Assembly: GCF_002741015.1 (NCBI RefSeq)
Contig: NZ_CP016616.1
Coordinates: 2,575,501-2,639,500 of the forward strand
Length of the DNA: 64,000 bases
Direction of reading: 5' to 3'
Origin: Microvirga ossetica
GTDB taxonomy: Bacteria > Pseudomonadota > Alphaproteobacteria > Rhizobiales > Beijerinckiaceae
Part shown: one piece after another, positions 26,065-33,112 of the stretch
How positions within the stretch are numbered: the stretch's first letter is position 1
Layout of the letters: each line of letters opens with the position of its first letter
Notes under the pieces: generated by a model
Databases searched by the model: none
The model's input: the letters and a program-made list of their open reading frames with translations, nothing else
What the model was told of the DNA's origin: nothing
Made by a program: the position numbers and the translations under genes

Positions 26065-26214
26065 TGGATGCTTTGGAGTACGGCGGTGCGCAAGGCCGGT
26101 ACGGAGGTTGACTACCGGGAGTACAAGGACCTCGGTCACGGCTTCGGGCCCGGTACCGGCACGAGGGCCGAAGGGTGAATCACCGACGCTATTCGGTTTT
26201 GGGAACATCGATGA
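26065..26214 (+). pseudogene. Remnant of an alpha/beta-hydrolase C-terminus
   Basis: This plus-strand frame reads TEVDYREYKDLGHGFGPGTG, then TRAEG, a TGA stop at 26176-26178, and ITDAIRFWEHR to a TGA at 26212. The pattern Y-x-x-x-x-H-G-F-G-x-G followed by A-E-G-W-x-x-x-A-x-x-F-W is the C-terminal end of alpha/beta-hydrolases, with the catalytic His in LGHGFG. The in-frame TGA stands where TGG (Trp) is expected. No N-terminal part lies upstream, so this is a decayed fragment. Confidence 0.6.
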
Positions 26215-26339
26215 GTGATCGACAGCTGCCGATATTCTCGAAGTGACAAAGGATATCCAGGGTCGGCTGTGGGTCAGGAGGCAACGAATCCGAAGAAACT
26301 GCAACGGAATTGCTAGAAATTAAAGACTGCACTTGTTAA

Positions 26340-26522
26340 TGTCCAAGGTAAGATCTATATAAGTAGTATCGGATTTTGGCCGGACAATCGGGTCGTTTCG
26401 CCTATGACATTGTCAGGCGCGCGTTCGGACTCTCTTACCATTACATCGAGAAACCGGGTTAAGGTCGCGCTTTTGCGTGCCCTTTCTCACGCGCATCGAC
26501 TGCTATCGCGAAAGATTACGCA
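26340..26522 (+). promoter_or_regulatory. Probable long leader of the cold-shock gene
   Basis: The bases before the csp start have no ORF with normal codon use and begin with an AT-rich stretch (GATCTATATAAGTAGTATC near 26351) that could hold the promoter. A leader of 100 bases or more, able to refold with temperature, is common for csp genes. I did not identify a specific cold box; this is inference from gene family and spacing. Confidence 0.3.
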
Positions 26523-26732
26523 ATGATTATTGGTACTGTGAAATTCTACAACGACATGAAGGGCTTCGGCTTCATCCAACCGAATGATGGCAGCAAGGAC
26601 GTCTTTGTCCATGCGACCGCTCTTGAGCGTGCCGGCATGCGCAATCTCTTCGAAGGCCAGAAGGTCGCCTTCGATACGGCCGAAGACCGTCGCTCCGGCA
26701 AGATCGCCGTCGACAACATCGAGACGGCGTGA
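26523..26732 (+). CDS. Cold-shock domain protein, CspA family
   Basis: A 69-residue single cold-shock domain. RNP1 is KGFGFIQP (residues 14-21), RNP2 is DVFVHATAL (about 27-35), and the beta-barrel ends [10 protein letters not shown]. It binds single-stranded RNA and DNA and melts secondary structure. RNP1's first half is N-D-M-K-G-F-G-F rather than the more common D-x-x-K-G-F/Y-G-F, a variant common in Rhizobiales. It is followed by an intrinsic terminator at 26779. Confidence 0.95.
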   Translation: MIIGTVKFYNDMKGFGFIQPNDGSKDVFVHATALERAGMRNLFEGQKVAFDTAEDRRSGKIAVDNIETA

Positions 26733-26778
26733 CCTCCGATGCTCGGCTCAGGACATAGGCCTGTGCCGCTAAGCCTTG

Positions 26779-26806
26779 AAGCCGCTTCTGCATGGAGCGG
26801 CTTTTT
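26779..26806 (+). terminator. Intrinsic terminator of the cold-shock gene
   Basis: AAGCCGCT (26779-26786) pairs with AGCGGCTT (26796-26803), separated by a 9-base loop and followed at once by TTTTTG. This is a standard rho-independent terminator about 45 bases after the csp stop. Confidence 0.85.
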
Positions 26807-26879
26807 GTTTGTTCCCATGAACACCCGATAGCGGTCAGCCGCTGCCTGCCTACGAGCGGTCAAGCTCCTGGAGGAATGA

Positions 26880-27089
26880 ATGTCTCACAAGTATAAGATT
26901 CATCAGTTGGTCCATATCACCCATCCGAACTTCTCCGACAAGCGCGCAACGTCAAGCGGGATCTACGAGGTGACGCGGCTCATGCCGGCCGACCAGACGG
27001 GTGAGGTCTCCTACAGGATCAAATCATCCGGCTTCGGCGAGCGCGCCGTGCGTGAAAGCGAGATTGCCGCCCGGGCGTCAGACATTTGA
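26880..27089 (+). CDS. Small conserved-looking protein, function unknown
   Basis: A 69-residue hydrophilic protein (MSHKYKIHQLVHITHPNF..., ending in VRESEIAARASDI) with a good Shine-Dalgarno (GGAGG about 8 bases before ATG). The pattern K-Y-x-I-x-Q-x-V-x-I near the start and YEVTRLMP, YRIKSSGFGERAVRESEI suggests a small SH3-like or KOW-like barrel. I have seen similar unnamed proteins in Methylobacteriaceae. The stop overlaps the TTG start of the next ORF, suggesting coupling. Confidence 0.65.
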   Translation: MSHKYKIHQLVHITHPNFSDKRATSSGIYEVTRLMPADQTGEVSYRIKSSGFGERAVRESEIAARASDI

Positions 27090-27379
27090 CCAGCGGCGAA
27101 GCGTTCTTTCATGGGTCGCAAATCTACGACCCGGTTGCGCTGCTTCGACACGGCGATGACCTCTTATATGTCGCCCGCGTCGGCATGGCAGCGTCGCAGC
27201 GCTTCATGATCCTCACACCTGTTGGCGAACCCGCTTGGCCGCACGAGCCGATGGGCAGCCTTTCGGATGTTGGTTGGTCGCTTCGAGCGCACAATTGGCA
27301 TGTCGCGGCGACGGAGCCCGTTGGCCCCTCTGCGCGGCCGGCCAGGACGTTGGCGCGGCTGCTGGCCGAACGCGTTTAA
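27086..27379 (+). CDS. Small hypothetical protein coupled to the preceding gene
   Basis: A 97-residue ORF starting with TTG overlapping the previous stop (TTGA). The sequence has DPVALLRHGDDLLYVARVGM and WSLRAHNWHVAATEPVGP, which look like genuine protein with amphipathic strands, and third-position GC is high. No family is recognised. The non-ATG start and lack of a known relative keep confidence moderate; its best support is the coupled arrangement. Confidence 0.45.
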   Translation: MTSGEAFFHGSQIYDPVALLRHGDDLLYVARVGMAASQRFMILTPVGEPAWPHEPMGSLSDVGWSLRAHNWHVAATEPVGPSARPARTLARLLAERV

Positions 27380-27431
27380 GCCATCGACTCACACGTGTAT
27401 GCGCAGGGAACGGAAGCGGAGGAACCGGAGT

Positions 27432-27737
27432 ATGGTCGATCAACCGACGAATCTCGATGCCCATCGCGGCATGTCGGCTCAGAAGGCGACAGACCTTCGA
27501 CGTCTGCGATCCGAGGTCGAGGCCGATCAGGAAGGGCTGCGCGCAAGACAGGCCGCGCTCGAGGATATGCTCGCGGCCGCACCTGCCACCGATTGGCCGG
27601 AGGCCGTCGAAAAGGCGCGCTATCTGCTCGGTCTCTTTGCGCGGAGCGTCGACGCAGCCGACCCACGCCGTCGCAAGCTGATCGATCAGGTGATAGCCGA
27701 CTTCGATTATCTGCTCGACAGGGCAACCCACGACTGA
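27432..27737 (+). CDS. Small helical protein, function unknown
   Basis: A 101-residue, highly charged, mostly helical protein: RRLRSEVEADQEGLRARQAA suggests a coiled coil at about residues 23-45, then PEAVEKARYLLGLFA and RRRKLIDQVIADFDYLLDRA. There is no signal peptide or membrane span. GGAACCGGAG precedes ATG 27432. Together with its neighbours it belongs to a run of short same-strand genes with no named function. Confidence 0.65.
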   Translation: MVDQPTNLDAHRGMSAQKATDLRRLRSEVEADQEGLRARQAALEDMLAAAPATDWPEAVEKARYLLGLFARSVDAADPRRRKLIDQVIADFDYLLDRATHD

Positions 27738-27777
27738 GCCGATTTCCCCACCAAGTGACCGACAAAGGAGACAAGTG

Positions 27778-27918
27778 ATGGCCAAGGGCGAGCAACGTGG
27801 AAACCGCGAGGCGAAGAAGCCGAAAAAGGAGAAGCCGAAGACTGTCGTGGCGGCGTCGCCGTTCGCAAACCAGGGCAAGGGTATTGCCCCAGCGAAACCG
27901 TCCGGCGGCAAGCGATAG
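27778..27918 (+). CDS. Very small basic Lys-rich protein
   Basis: A 46-residue ORF missed by length filters: MAKGEQRGNREAKKPKKEKP, then KTVVAAS and a Gly/Lys-rich end. About a quarter of the residues are Lys or Arg. Near-identical small proteins with the NREAKKPKKEKPK core are widespread, unnamed, in Alphaproteobacteria. AAAGGAG 8 bases before ATG supports translation. Nucleic-acid binding is plausible from charge only. Confidence 0.75.
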   Translation: MAKGEQRGNREAKKPKKEKPKTVVAASPFANQGKGIAPAKPSGGKR

Positions 27919-28014
27919 CATCTTCATCCACAACCGGATGAACCTTGGTCGACCCGTCTGTCGCGACAGGATCATGCGCGTGGAAATGCGCGATGCGTCC
28001 ACCGGCCCTCGCTA

Positions 28015-28063
28015 GCGCATCGTGCGGAAAAGTGGGCCCGGTTTTCCGCGTCCAACGATGCGC
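28015..28063. repeat. Dispersed palindromic repeat (GCGCATCGT type)
   Basis: GCGCATCGT (28015-28023) and ACGATGCGC (28055-28063) form the outer stem. Within it GCGGAAAAGTGG and CCGGTTTTCCGC form the inner stem. It is the same element as 57149-57197 in the opposite arrangement of inner arms, about 49 bases long, and preceded by TA as expected for a TA-targeting miniature element. It may serve as a transcript end. Confidence 0.75.
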
Positions 28064-28181
28064 TCTTCAAAGAGTGGAGCATCGAGAGCAGGGGTGCGGT
28101 TTACAACCGCGCCGCCTGTGAGAGGCAGCGGGCTGCTTCACTCACGATTTTCAGATGACTGACCGATAACCGGAGAACACC

Positions 28182-28415
28182 ATGCCTGATACAATGAAGC
28201 TCGCACGCTTCCTGATCTTATCGTCACCCGATGCCGACCCCCAGCTCATCATCGAGCTGGAGGACGGCTCCAAGCTCGCCGTGACAGCAAGCTTCGAACA
28301 GATTGAAGACATGGCAGATGTTCTGGATGAGATCCTGGACGCTGCCGAGTCCGGAGAGGAAGACGATACAGAGCGATTGCCAGCCTTTGTGCGAAGGAGC
28401 GGTCCCGCTGGTTGA
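28182..28415 (+). CDS. Small acidic protein, function unknown
   Basis: A 77-residue acidic protein: LARFLILSSPDADPQLIIEL, then LAVTASFEQIEDMADVLDEI and a Glu/Asp-rich stretch. The alternation suggests two strands and an amphipathic helix. CGGAGAACACC precedes the ATG. It lies 80 bases before the alpha-CTD-like gene on the same strand; an acidic protein next to a DNA-binding fold may be meaningful, but no function is known. Confidence 0.6.
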   Translation: MPDTMKLARFLILSSPDADPQLIIELEDGSKLAVTASFEQIEDMADVLDEILDAAESGEEDDTERLPAFVRRSGPAG

Positions 28416-28497
28416 TGTCAGCGGGCTAGCGCCCGGTAGCAAGAGTTGCAGTATCATGGATGGACGACGAAACATGGAAAACCGGAGAGGAAAGCAG

Positions 28498-28719
28498 ATG
28501 CATAAGGGACTTTTTGAAGACTGTGAGGGACCAATTCGAGGTCTGCGTCTTCCGCTCAATGCCTGGAATGCCCTGGATCGAGAGAACATTACGACGCTCG
28601 CGCAGCTCGTCGCCATTGCTGACCAGGTCGAGCGGCTCCCAGGCATTGGCGTAAAGACGGCTCTGGCGATCAGAACGGAGCTTGATCGTATTGCGCTCCT
28701 CGATGCCCGGTCTGCCTGA
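28498..28719 (+). CDS. Free-standing RNA polymerase alpha-CTD-like helix-hairpin-helix protein
   Basis: A 73-residue protein that is almost entirely one domain: PIRGLRLPLNAWNALDRENI, T-T-L-A-Q-L-V, then VERLPGIGVKTALAIRTELD. This aligns by eye with the RNA polymerase alpha C-terminal domain (L-x-L-S-x-R-A-x-N-x-L...G-x-x-T-x-x-D-L...p-n-l-G-x-k-S-l-x-E-I). GAGAGGAAAG precedes ATG 28498. The alpha-CTD binds UP elements and activators; a detached copy could bind DNA or compete with RNA polymerase. That is inference. Confidence 0.65.
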   Translation: MHKGLFEDCEGPIRGLRLPLNAWNALDRENITTLAQLVAIADQVERLPGIGVKTALAIRTELDRIALLDARSA

Positions 28720-28988
28720 TGCTTGTCAGCTTCTTGCAAAATCCCTTCCAGGATATTCGTCGGCTCGCCTCGTTGCCAAGCCCTGTCTGCGTGAGGTCCT
28801 TGCAAATTCAAGCCGGTCTATTCCCGAAAGACTATCGAAAAATAATAATTCGGAGCCTAAGCTTTCAGACATCGAATAAAATACAGTTTTAAATAGTTCC
28901 TTCTGCTATAAAAATTACCACTGCGCTTTCATAATGATATATTTTCAACCTTTAAGAGCGTATATTTAAATTAAATTAGGAGATAATC

Positions 28989-29093
28989 ATGGCTCACAGA
29001 ATACGATCCTATATCTCTTTCGAGAACGAAGCGCTCTTTGTCGCGGCCCTGGCCTTCCTGTTTTGCGGAGGCGTGATTCTAGGGTTCATGTAA
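28989..29093 (+). CDS. 34-residue single-span membrane protein
   Basis: ATG 28989 is preceded by AGGAG at the right distance and lies at the end of an unusually AT-rich 130 bases that probably holds its promoter. The product, MAHRIRSYISFENEALFVAA, continues as a hydrophobic helix (ALAFLFCGGVILGFM) to the C-terminus. Such one-helix proteins often tune a larger membrane complex. No homologue is recognised. Confidence 0.55.
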   Translation: MAHRIRSYISFENEALFVAALAFLFCGGVILGFM

Positions 29094-29235
29094 TGCTGTC
29101 CCAGGTGCTGACAGCGCTCTTCCTCATGGCTGACATTCCGCTTCCACCGACGAGAGATCGTCAATCTCGAGACCGAATTCGCCGAATCTCACTGATCCAC
29201 GGCACAGCCCGTGGAGCATGGGTCTGGGCTTCGGA

Positions 29236-29406
29236 TCATTCGTTGTCAGGGCTTCGATCCGGCGATGGAATATCGCGGTCACCATAGCCGCGCCGTCCGT
29301 TGAGTTTTACCTTCGGGAGTGGAGCAGGACGATCCTCCAACATCCTCACGGCTTTCCAAACCGAGTTCACAACGCGTTGGGTGAGGCTGAGATGGCTTTT
29401 GCTCAT
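29236..29406 (-). CDS. Possible small protein, low confidence
   Basis: A 56-residue reading frame with ATG 29406 and AGGAAGAGA 8 bases before it. It starts MSKSHLSLTQRVVNSVWKAV, a good amphipathic helix, but continues as an unstructured polar tail. It would sit on the same strand as the DUF6894-like gene, which ends at 29446. The rest of 29094-29445 shows no feature I can support. The start site and first helix are the only evidence. Confidence 0.3.
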   Translation of the reverse strand: MSKSHLSLTQRVVNSVWKAVRMLEDRPAPLPKVKLNGRRGYGDRDIPSPDRSPDNE

Positions 29407-29445
29407 AACTGACTCTCTTCCTTCAATCACCCTGGGCGGACGCCG

Positions 29446-29829
29446 TCATTCCGCCTCAGCTTCGCCGCTTGCTTTTGGGTCAAGGGCTTCCGAGAATCCG
29501 ACTGTCAGCACATGTCGGTTGGCCCTGTCCATGACCTCGACGCGCCAGCTTCGCCGATCCTCGCCCTTCCGGTCGCCTTCCGCGAGCATATCGCGCGCCT
29601 TGGTGATGGCGCCACCTCGCGCCGCATGAAGGTCAGAGTAAGTGTCTCCTTCGGGATCCTCCAGGAGAGCGTTTCCAGTGCGAATGTTGAAGTAATATAG
29701 GCCCGTTACCCTCGGCTCAGGCGCGAAGGGCGGCTCGTGGGAAGAGTGGCCTGATCGAGGCGCACCACCCTCATCATCCCACCGTTTGAGATCCTGCTGC
29801 TGACCTGACGTCTTCGGATCTTTGATCAT
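29446..29829 (-). CDS. DUF6894-like protein
   Basis: A 127-residue protein with a disordered N-terminal third (GGAPRSGHSSHEPPFAPEP) and a C-terminal core of the DUF6894 type: GLYYFNIRTGNALLEDPEGD, then LHAARGGAITKARDMLAEGD and WRVEVMDRANRHVLTVGFSE. DUF6894 proteins are abundant, usually about 75-100 residues, and uncharacterised in Rhizobiales. ATG 29829 is preferred to TTG 29844. Confidence 0.7.
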   Translation of the reverse strand: MIKDPKTSGQQQDLKRWDDEGGAPRSGHSSHEPPFAPEPRVTGLYYFNIRTGNALLEDPEGDTYSDLHAARGGAITKARDMLAEGDRKGEDRRSWRVEVMDRANRHVLTVGFSEALDPKASGEAEAE

Positions 29830-30065
29830 CGTAAAAGCATACAACAGTTACCCGACTTTTTGATGACCGTTTCCGGGATCGGGCCCTCATCGCAGCATTG
29901 CTTGCCGCTCTAGCGGATCTGCCTTTCCGACACGGAACTTGGTAATATCGACGCGTCTGAAATCCTAGCGCTCTCGAGCCAAATCCTGACAGAGATGATG
30001 TCAGCCTTCAGCGATGGGCACAAGGATCGGAGACCGAGTGCGACACACTCGTCTCACCGCCCAGT

Positions 30066-30302
30066 TCAGCAACCTGTGCAGATACCTCTCGCGATGGTCT
30101 TCATCTTGCGATCCCAGACCCGTTCTTGCGCCTCCGCCTTGGCCCGAGCCGCTCTTCCCAGCGCTGCCGATTCCTCGGCGGAATATGGCTTTGATACAGA
30201 CACTTTGGGGCTGTCTATCTCTTGTTCACCTCTATCCTTGGCCTCTGCGGCGTGAGGTGCCATCAACATGGCAAGCAGGGCTGTCGCCACCATAATCCGC
30301 AT
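30066..30302 (-). CDS. Small exported protein, function unknown
   Basis: A 78-residue protein with a signal peptide (MRIMVATALLAMLMAPHAAE, cleavage after AEA) and a charged mature part (SAEESAALGRAARAKAEAQE) ending in a cysteine pair, CTGC. AAGGAG lies 8 bases before ATG 30302, which decides the start. Two cysteines at the very end could form a disulfide or bind metal. It diverges from the PRC-barrel gene at 30564. Confidence 0.65.
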   Translation of the reverse strand: MRIMVATALLAMLMAPHAAEAKDRGEQEIDSPKVSVSKPYSAEESAALGRAARAKAEAQERVWDRKMKTIARGICTGC

Positions 30303-30563
30303 AGATCGCTCCTTGAGGAGCACATCGTGCGGCTCCAAGGCTCTATATGGTGATCGCTCCCCAGATCCGTAAGCGAGAAGGTCATTACCTTCTCGCTATT
30401 TGGAGCTGTTTCACGCTTCTTATGGTGTTTGTCGCGGAAATAGATTTCGGTGAGCTAAACCGGCGGCGGCTGGCTCCTGCATGCGGCGGCGCGGAGGATC
30501 CTCCTAAATCGGCCACTATTCCGGCGGAAACTGGTACTAGGCTCTCATCCTGGAACAAGTTCG

Positions 30564-30962
30564 ATGCGTACATCCGCGATTATCGTTCTGTCAGCCCTCG
30601 GATTGGCAGATGTGTCTCACGCCCAGAGCACGCCGCCAGCCTCAAGCGCTCCCAAGTTCATCACGATCAGCAACAATGCGATCCTCAGTTCACGCTTAAT
30701 TGGATTGAACGTCCGCAGCTCGACTGGTGAGAACATGGGCAGGATTGAAGATGTCGTCTTTGAGGGCGGACAGATCAGTGGCGTGGTGCTTTCCATCGGT
30801 GAGGTCCTGGGCATTGATCGACGCTACGCGGCGGTGGATCCATCTGCGATCTCGATCAAGTACATAGAGACCGATGGCAAGTGGCAGGCCACGATGAACG
30901 CCGATCTTGAGCAGCTTAAATCGGCTCCCGAATTCCGCTACGAAGGCAAATGGGAGCGCTGA
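30564..30962 (+). CDS. Exported PRC-barrel domain protein
   Basis: A 132-residue protein. A signal peptide (RTSAIIVLSALGLADVSHAQ) is followed by a PRC-barrel domain from about residue 38: SSRLIGLNVRSSTGENMGRI, EDVVFEGGQISGVVLSIG and YAAVDPSAISI. PRC-barrels serve in photosynthetic reaction centres and RNA processing, but exported single-domain copies in Rhizobiales are stress-associated and uncharacterised. A second, cytoplasmic PRC-barrel gene lies at 61313. Confidence 0.85.
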   Translation: MRTSAIIVLSALGLADVSHAQSTPPASSAPKFITISNNAILSSRLIGLNVRSSTGENMGRIEDVVFEGGQISGVVLSIGEVLGIDRRYAAVDPSAISIKYIETDGKWQATMNADLEQLKSAPEFRYEGKWER

Positions 30963-31030
30963 TTCCCCTCGCCAGATAGCTTCAGCCTCTCAAGGTGAGA
31001 ACCGGTAGATCGTTGCTCCGGCTCCCTCCA

Positions 31031-31138
31031 CTATCTCGGTGGATGGAGCCGCTTCGCCGGTCTTTTCCAAATGCCCATTTCGTACACGACGAGGCAGCCG
31101 GCAATCAGCAACGCAGAGAAAAGTGCCTGGCTCAACAT
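31031..31138 (-). CDS. 35-residue single-span membrane protein
   Basis: ATG 31138 has a strong Shine-Dalgarno (AGGAGGGACC, 9 bases upstream). The product MLSQALFSALLIAGCLVVYE has one transmembrane helix and a basic C-terminal tail (KRPAKRLHPPR) that should face the cytoplasm. It lies next to an AT-rich stretch (31180-31300). It is similar in design to the 34-residue protein at 28989 but not in sequence. Confidence 0.55.
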   Translation of the reverse strand: MLSQALFSALLIAGCLVVYEMGIWKRPAKRLHPPR

Positions 31139-31397
31139 TCCGAGGTCCCTCCTATAAATGAGACCGTGCGCTAGGTGTAAGTGCCTATTCGCCTGGCATA
31201 ACTTCTTCTCCGACAGTATACTCTCTTGTAAAACATTAGATATCAAATCCACATTATTTTCAGTTTTATTTATTGGAGTTGATGTAATGCTGCGAACGAT
31301 CTCCATATTAACTTACATGAACTTGTCCGTTCCTGTCATTTCGCTTCAAGCCAAGGTTGGCCTGGAAGAGGATGGGGCTCTGTTGAGGAGGCCCGCC

Positions 31398-31637
31398 ATG
31401 TGTCTGAGAAAAACTCCCATGTTCGATCTTGAGCATTATCAGGATCAGGGTGACCCTGGCCTTATGCCTCTCGCTGTGCAGGGAGCGCACATCACTTGGC
31501 TGCGGTTGACGGCGGTAGAGTTGTCGGGAGTGCGAACCACGTCAGAACTCATCGAGCGAGTGGAGGAGAGATACAGTCTCTCCCATGAGCAGGCCACTCG
31601 GGATGTTGAGTTCTGGGTCCTGGACAAGCAGCTTTGA
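31398..31637 (+). CDS. Small hypothetical protein, first of a tandem paralogue pair
   Basis: A 79-residue protein. Its second half, WLRLTAVELSGVRTTSELIE, then RVEERYSLSHEQATRDVEFW, aligns with the next gene. GAGGAGG 8 bases before ATG 31398 decides the start, although the frame is open to 31158. The predicted fold is strand-helix-turn-helix. It may be a small CsbD- or SinI-like regulator, but I recognise no named family. Confidence 0.6.
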   Translation: MCLRKTPMFDLEHYQDQGDPGLMPLAVQGAHITWLRLTAVELSGVRTTSELIERVEERYSLSHEQATRDVEFWVLDKQL

Positions 31638-31683
31638 GCCGGTCGCTGCACGAGTGAGACCGGCCCCAATGATGGAGGCAACG

Positions 31684-31902
31684 ATGTTTGGATATCAGGG
31701 CGGCGAAAGCAATGAGACCGTCACTCGCAAGACCGGGTACCGCATCGACGCGAAGCGTCAGTGGAGTTGCCTGACCTCTTTGGACCTGTCCCAGATCAAG
31801 AATGAAGAGCAGCTGATCACACTGGTGAAAGTGCGGTACAGCCTGCCGTATGAGACCGCCAGAACCGACGTCCAAGGCTGGATGGCAGGCAAGCGGTTCT
31901 AA
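31684..31902 (+). CDS. Small hypothetical protein, second of a tandem paralogue pair
   Basis: A 72-residue protein ending SCLTSLDLSQIKNEEQLITL, then VKVRYSLPYETARTDVQGWM. It shares the pattern L-x-S/L...I/V-x-x-x-x-x-L-I-x-x-V-x-x-R-Y-S-L-x-x-E-x-A-x-x-D-V-x-x-W with the gene at 31398, showing an old tandem duplication. ATG 31684 is preceded by GGAGG. There is no signal or membrane span. Confidence 0.62.
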   Translation: MFGYQGGESNETVTRKTGYRIDAKRQWSCLTSLDLSQIKNEEQLITLVKVRYSLPYETARTDVQGWMAGKRF

Positions 31903-31970
31903 CATCCCTCTGCAGGCGTCAATCGCCGGCTGGGTGCCCAATCCGAACCGATAACGAGGGAGATCGATTG

Positions 31971-32192
31971 ATGGCAGCCGAGCTTTACGTCGTTCGACAT
32001 CATGGCGCCTGGCGCATCCGGGTGAATGGCAAACATCATGGGGAGTACGATTCCCGCCTGTTGGCTATCAACGCCGCAGTGACGGAAGCCAAAGCTGCCG
32101 GGCCAGGAGCGAGGGTCTTCAGCACGGGGATTGTCAGTCAATTCAGCCGAGAGTGGCAGTCATCGGAAGGGCCAGATCCGCTCTCTCTTTGA
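31971..32192 (+). CDS. DUF2188-like small protein
   Basis: A 73-residue protein: ELYVVRHHGAWRIRVNGKHH, G-E-Y-x-S-x-x-x-A-I, and a C-terminal FSREW. This is the DUF2188 pattern (Y-V-V-x-x-x-x-x-W-x-V-x...A-x-x-x-A...Y/W near the end), a small double-strand-helix fold of unknown function. GGGAGATCG precedes the ATG. It is one of a run of short same-strand genes from 31398 to 32950. Confidence 0.7.
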   Translation: MAAELYVVRHHGAWRIRVNGKHHGEYDSRLLAINAAVTEAKAAGPGARVFSTGIVSQFSREWQSSEGPDPLSL

Positions 32193-32223
32193 CCGTAATG
32201 GTACGATCTCACAGGAGATACGA

Positions 32224-32655
32224 ATGAGTGAGCGCATGGGCCGCCTTTGTGACGAGTTGCGCATCAAACTTCACAGTATTGACCGCCGGCTCGAGGCGCT
32301 CAAATCAAATGGGGTAGCGGCTTTTGAAAAGTCGCAGGACCTGCTCGAGAGCCAACTCGACCGTGTTGAGCAGCGCATTTATGACAACCGCGTTACCGTC
32401 GAAGCAGCCAATATCAGGGTCAAGACATGGCTTGCGGAGAAAAGGGCTGGCTCTATCGCTGACAGAGTTCTTTGGAAAGAGCACCACAAGACCCATCTGC
32501 TGGAAGTGCGTGCCGATGAAGCTGAAACCTACGCCATTGCCGTCTTCGAGCTGGCGGCATCGGCGGCCGATGAGGCCGCTCTGGCGGTCCTGCAGGCCCT
32601 TCTCGCGCGAAACGATGCTGATACCGCCTCGGACGCTGAAGTGTCCGTCGGATGA
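32224..32655 (+). CDS. Coiled-coil protein, function unknown
   Basis: A 143-residue, almost wholly helical protein. Heptad-like spacing runs from about residue 5 to 75 (LCDELRIKLHSIDRRLEALK, SQDLLESQLDRVEQRIYDNR), followed by an Ala-rich helix (ETYAIAVFELAASAADEAAL). AGGAGAT precedes ATG 32224. A long helical hairpin, soluble in the cytoplasm, is the likely structure. No relative is recognised. Confidence 0.65.
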   Translation: MSERMGRLCDELRIKLHSIDRRLEALKSNGVAAFEKSQDLLESQLDRVEQRIYDNRVTVEAANIRVKTWLAEKRAGSIADRVLWKEHHKTHLLEVRADEAETYAIAVFELAASAADEAALAVLQALLARNDADTASDAEVSVG

Positions 32656-32731
32656 GTCCCCAGCTCCAAGGATGCAGGAACACGCTGCCTGAAGCGGATG
32701 TCGGTCCATCCAGCAGGACGGAGGTCGTGTG

Positions 32732-32950
32732 ATGTTTATCATTGAGTTCTTCCGGGTCCGCGACGCCGACAAAGCTCATGCCATGCTGGCATCGGTTGAG
32801 CACGACACAGCTGATCTGGACGACGCAAAGGTGAGAGCCCAATCCCTGTTCGAAACGTTGGACATGCCGCAAAAGCCGGATGCGTTGCGAATCCTGGACC
32901 AGAACGGCGATGAGGTGTTCCTCTGGAGTCCGCAGCGCTCAAGCCCCTGA
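32732..32950 (+). CDS. Small hypothetical protein
   Basis: A 72-residue protein: FIIEFFRVRDADKAHAMLAS, then DAKVRAQSLFETLDMPQKPD and LRILDQNGDEVFLWSP. It has a strand-helix-helix-strand-strand arrangement like small proteins annotated as unknown in Rhizobiales. GGAGG at 32720 lies 8 bases before ATG 32732; GTG 32729 is also possible. It ends the run of small genes before the HlyIII gene. Confidence 0.6.
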   Translation: MFIIEFFRVRDADKAHAMLASVEHDTADLDDAKVRAQSLFETLDMPQKPDALRILDQNGDEVFLWSPQRSSP

Positions 32951-33112
32951 AGGTAAATCGAACCGAGCTCGCAGTTGAATCCTGGGACTGTTGCAGCATG
33001 TCGGCATGATTGCCCTGCTACGCGAATTGGCCGGCGGAGCGCGAGCCGCCTAGCCGAGCGTTGTGGCATGACCTATTTTAATCCAGCTGCCGATGATTAA
33101 CCTATTCCAGCG

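Noticed and set aside
26032..26304. Minus-strand 90-codon ORF between the LLM and csp genes
   Set aside because: It is the antisense of the alpha/beta-hydrolase remnant and has no signature of its own.
28498..28719. Possible RuvA/ComEA-type HhH protein instead of alpha-CTD-like
   Set aside because: The L-x-L-x-x-x-A-x-N-A-L start and overall length fit alpha-CTD better, although the HhH core alone would not decide.
29063..29287. Plus-strand ORF containing LIHGTARGAWVW, reminiscent of an alpha/beta-hydrolase N-terminus
   Set aside because: The resemblance is limited to about 12 residues, there is no Shine-Dalgarno for this frame, and the frame soon loses any family pattern.
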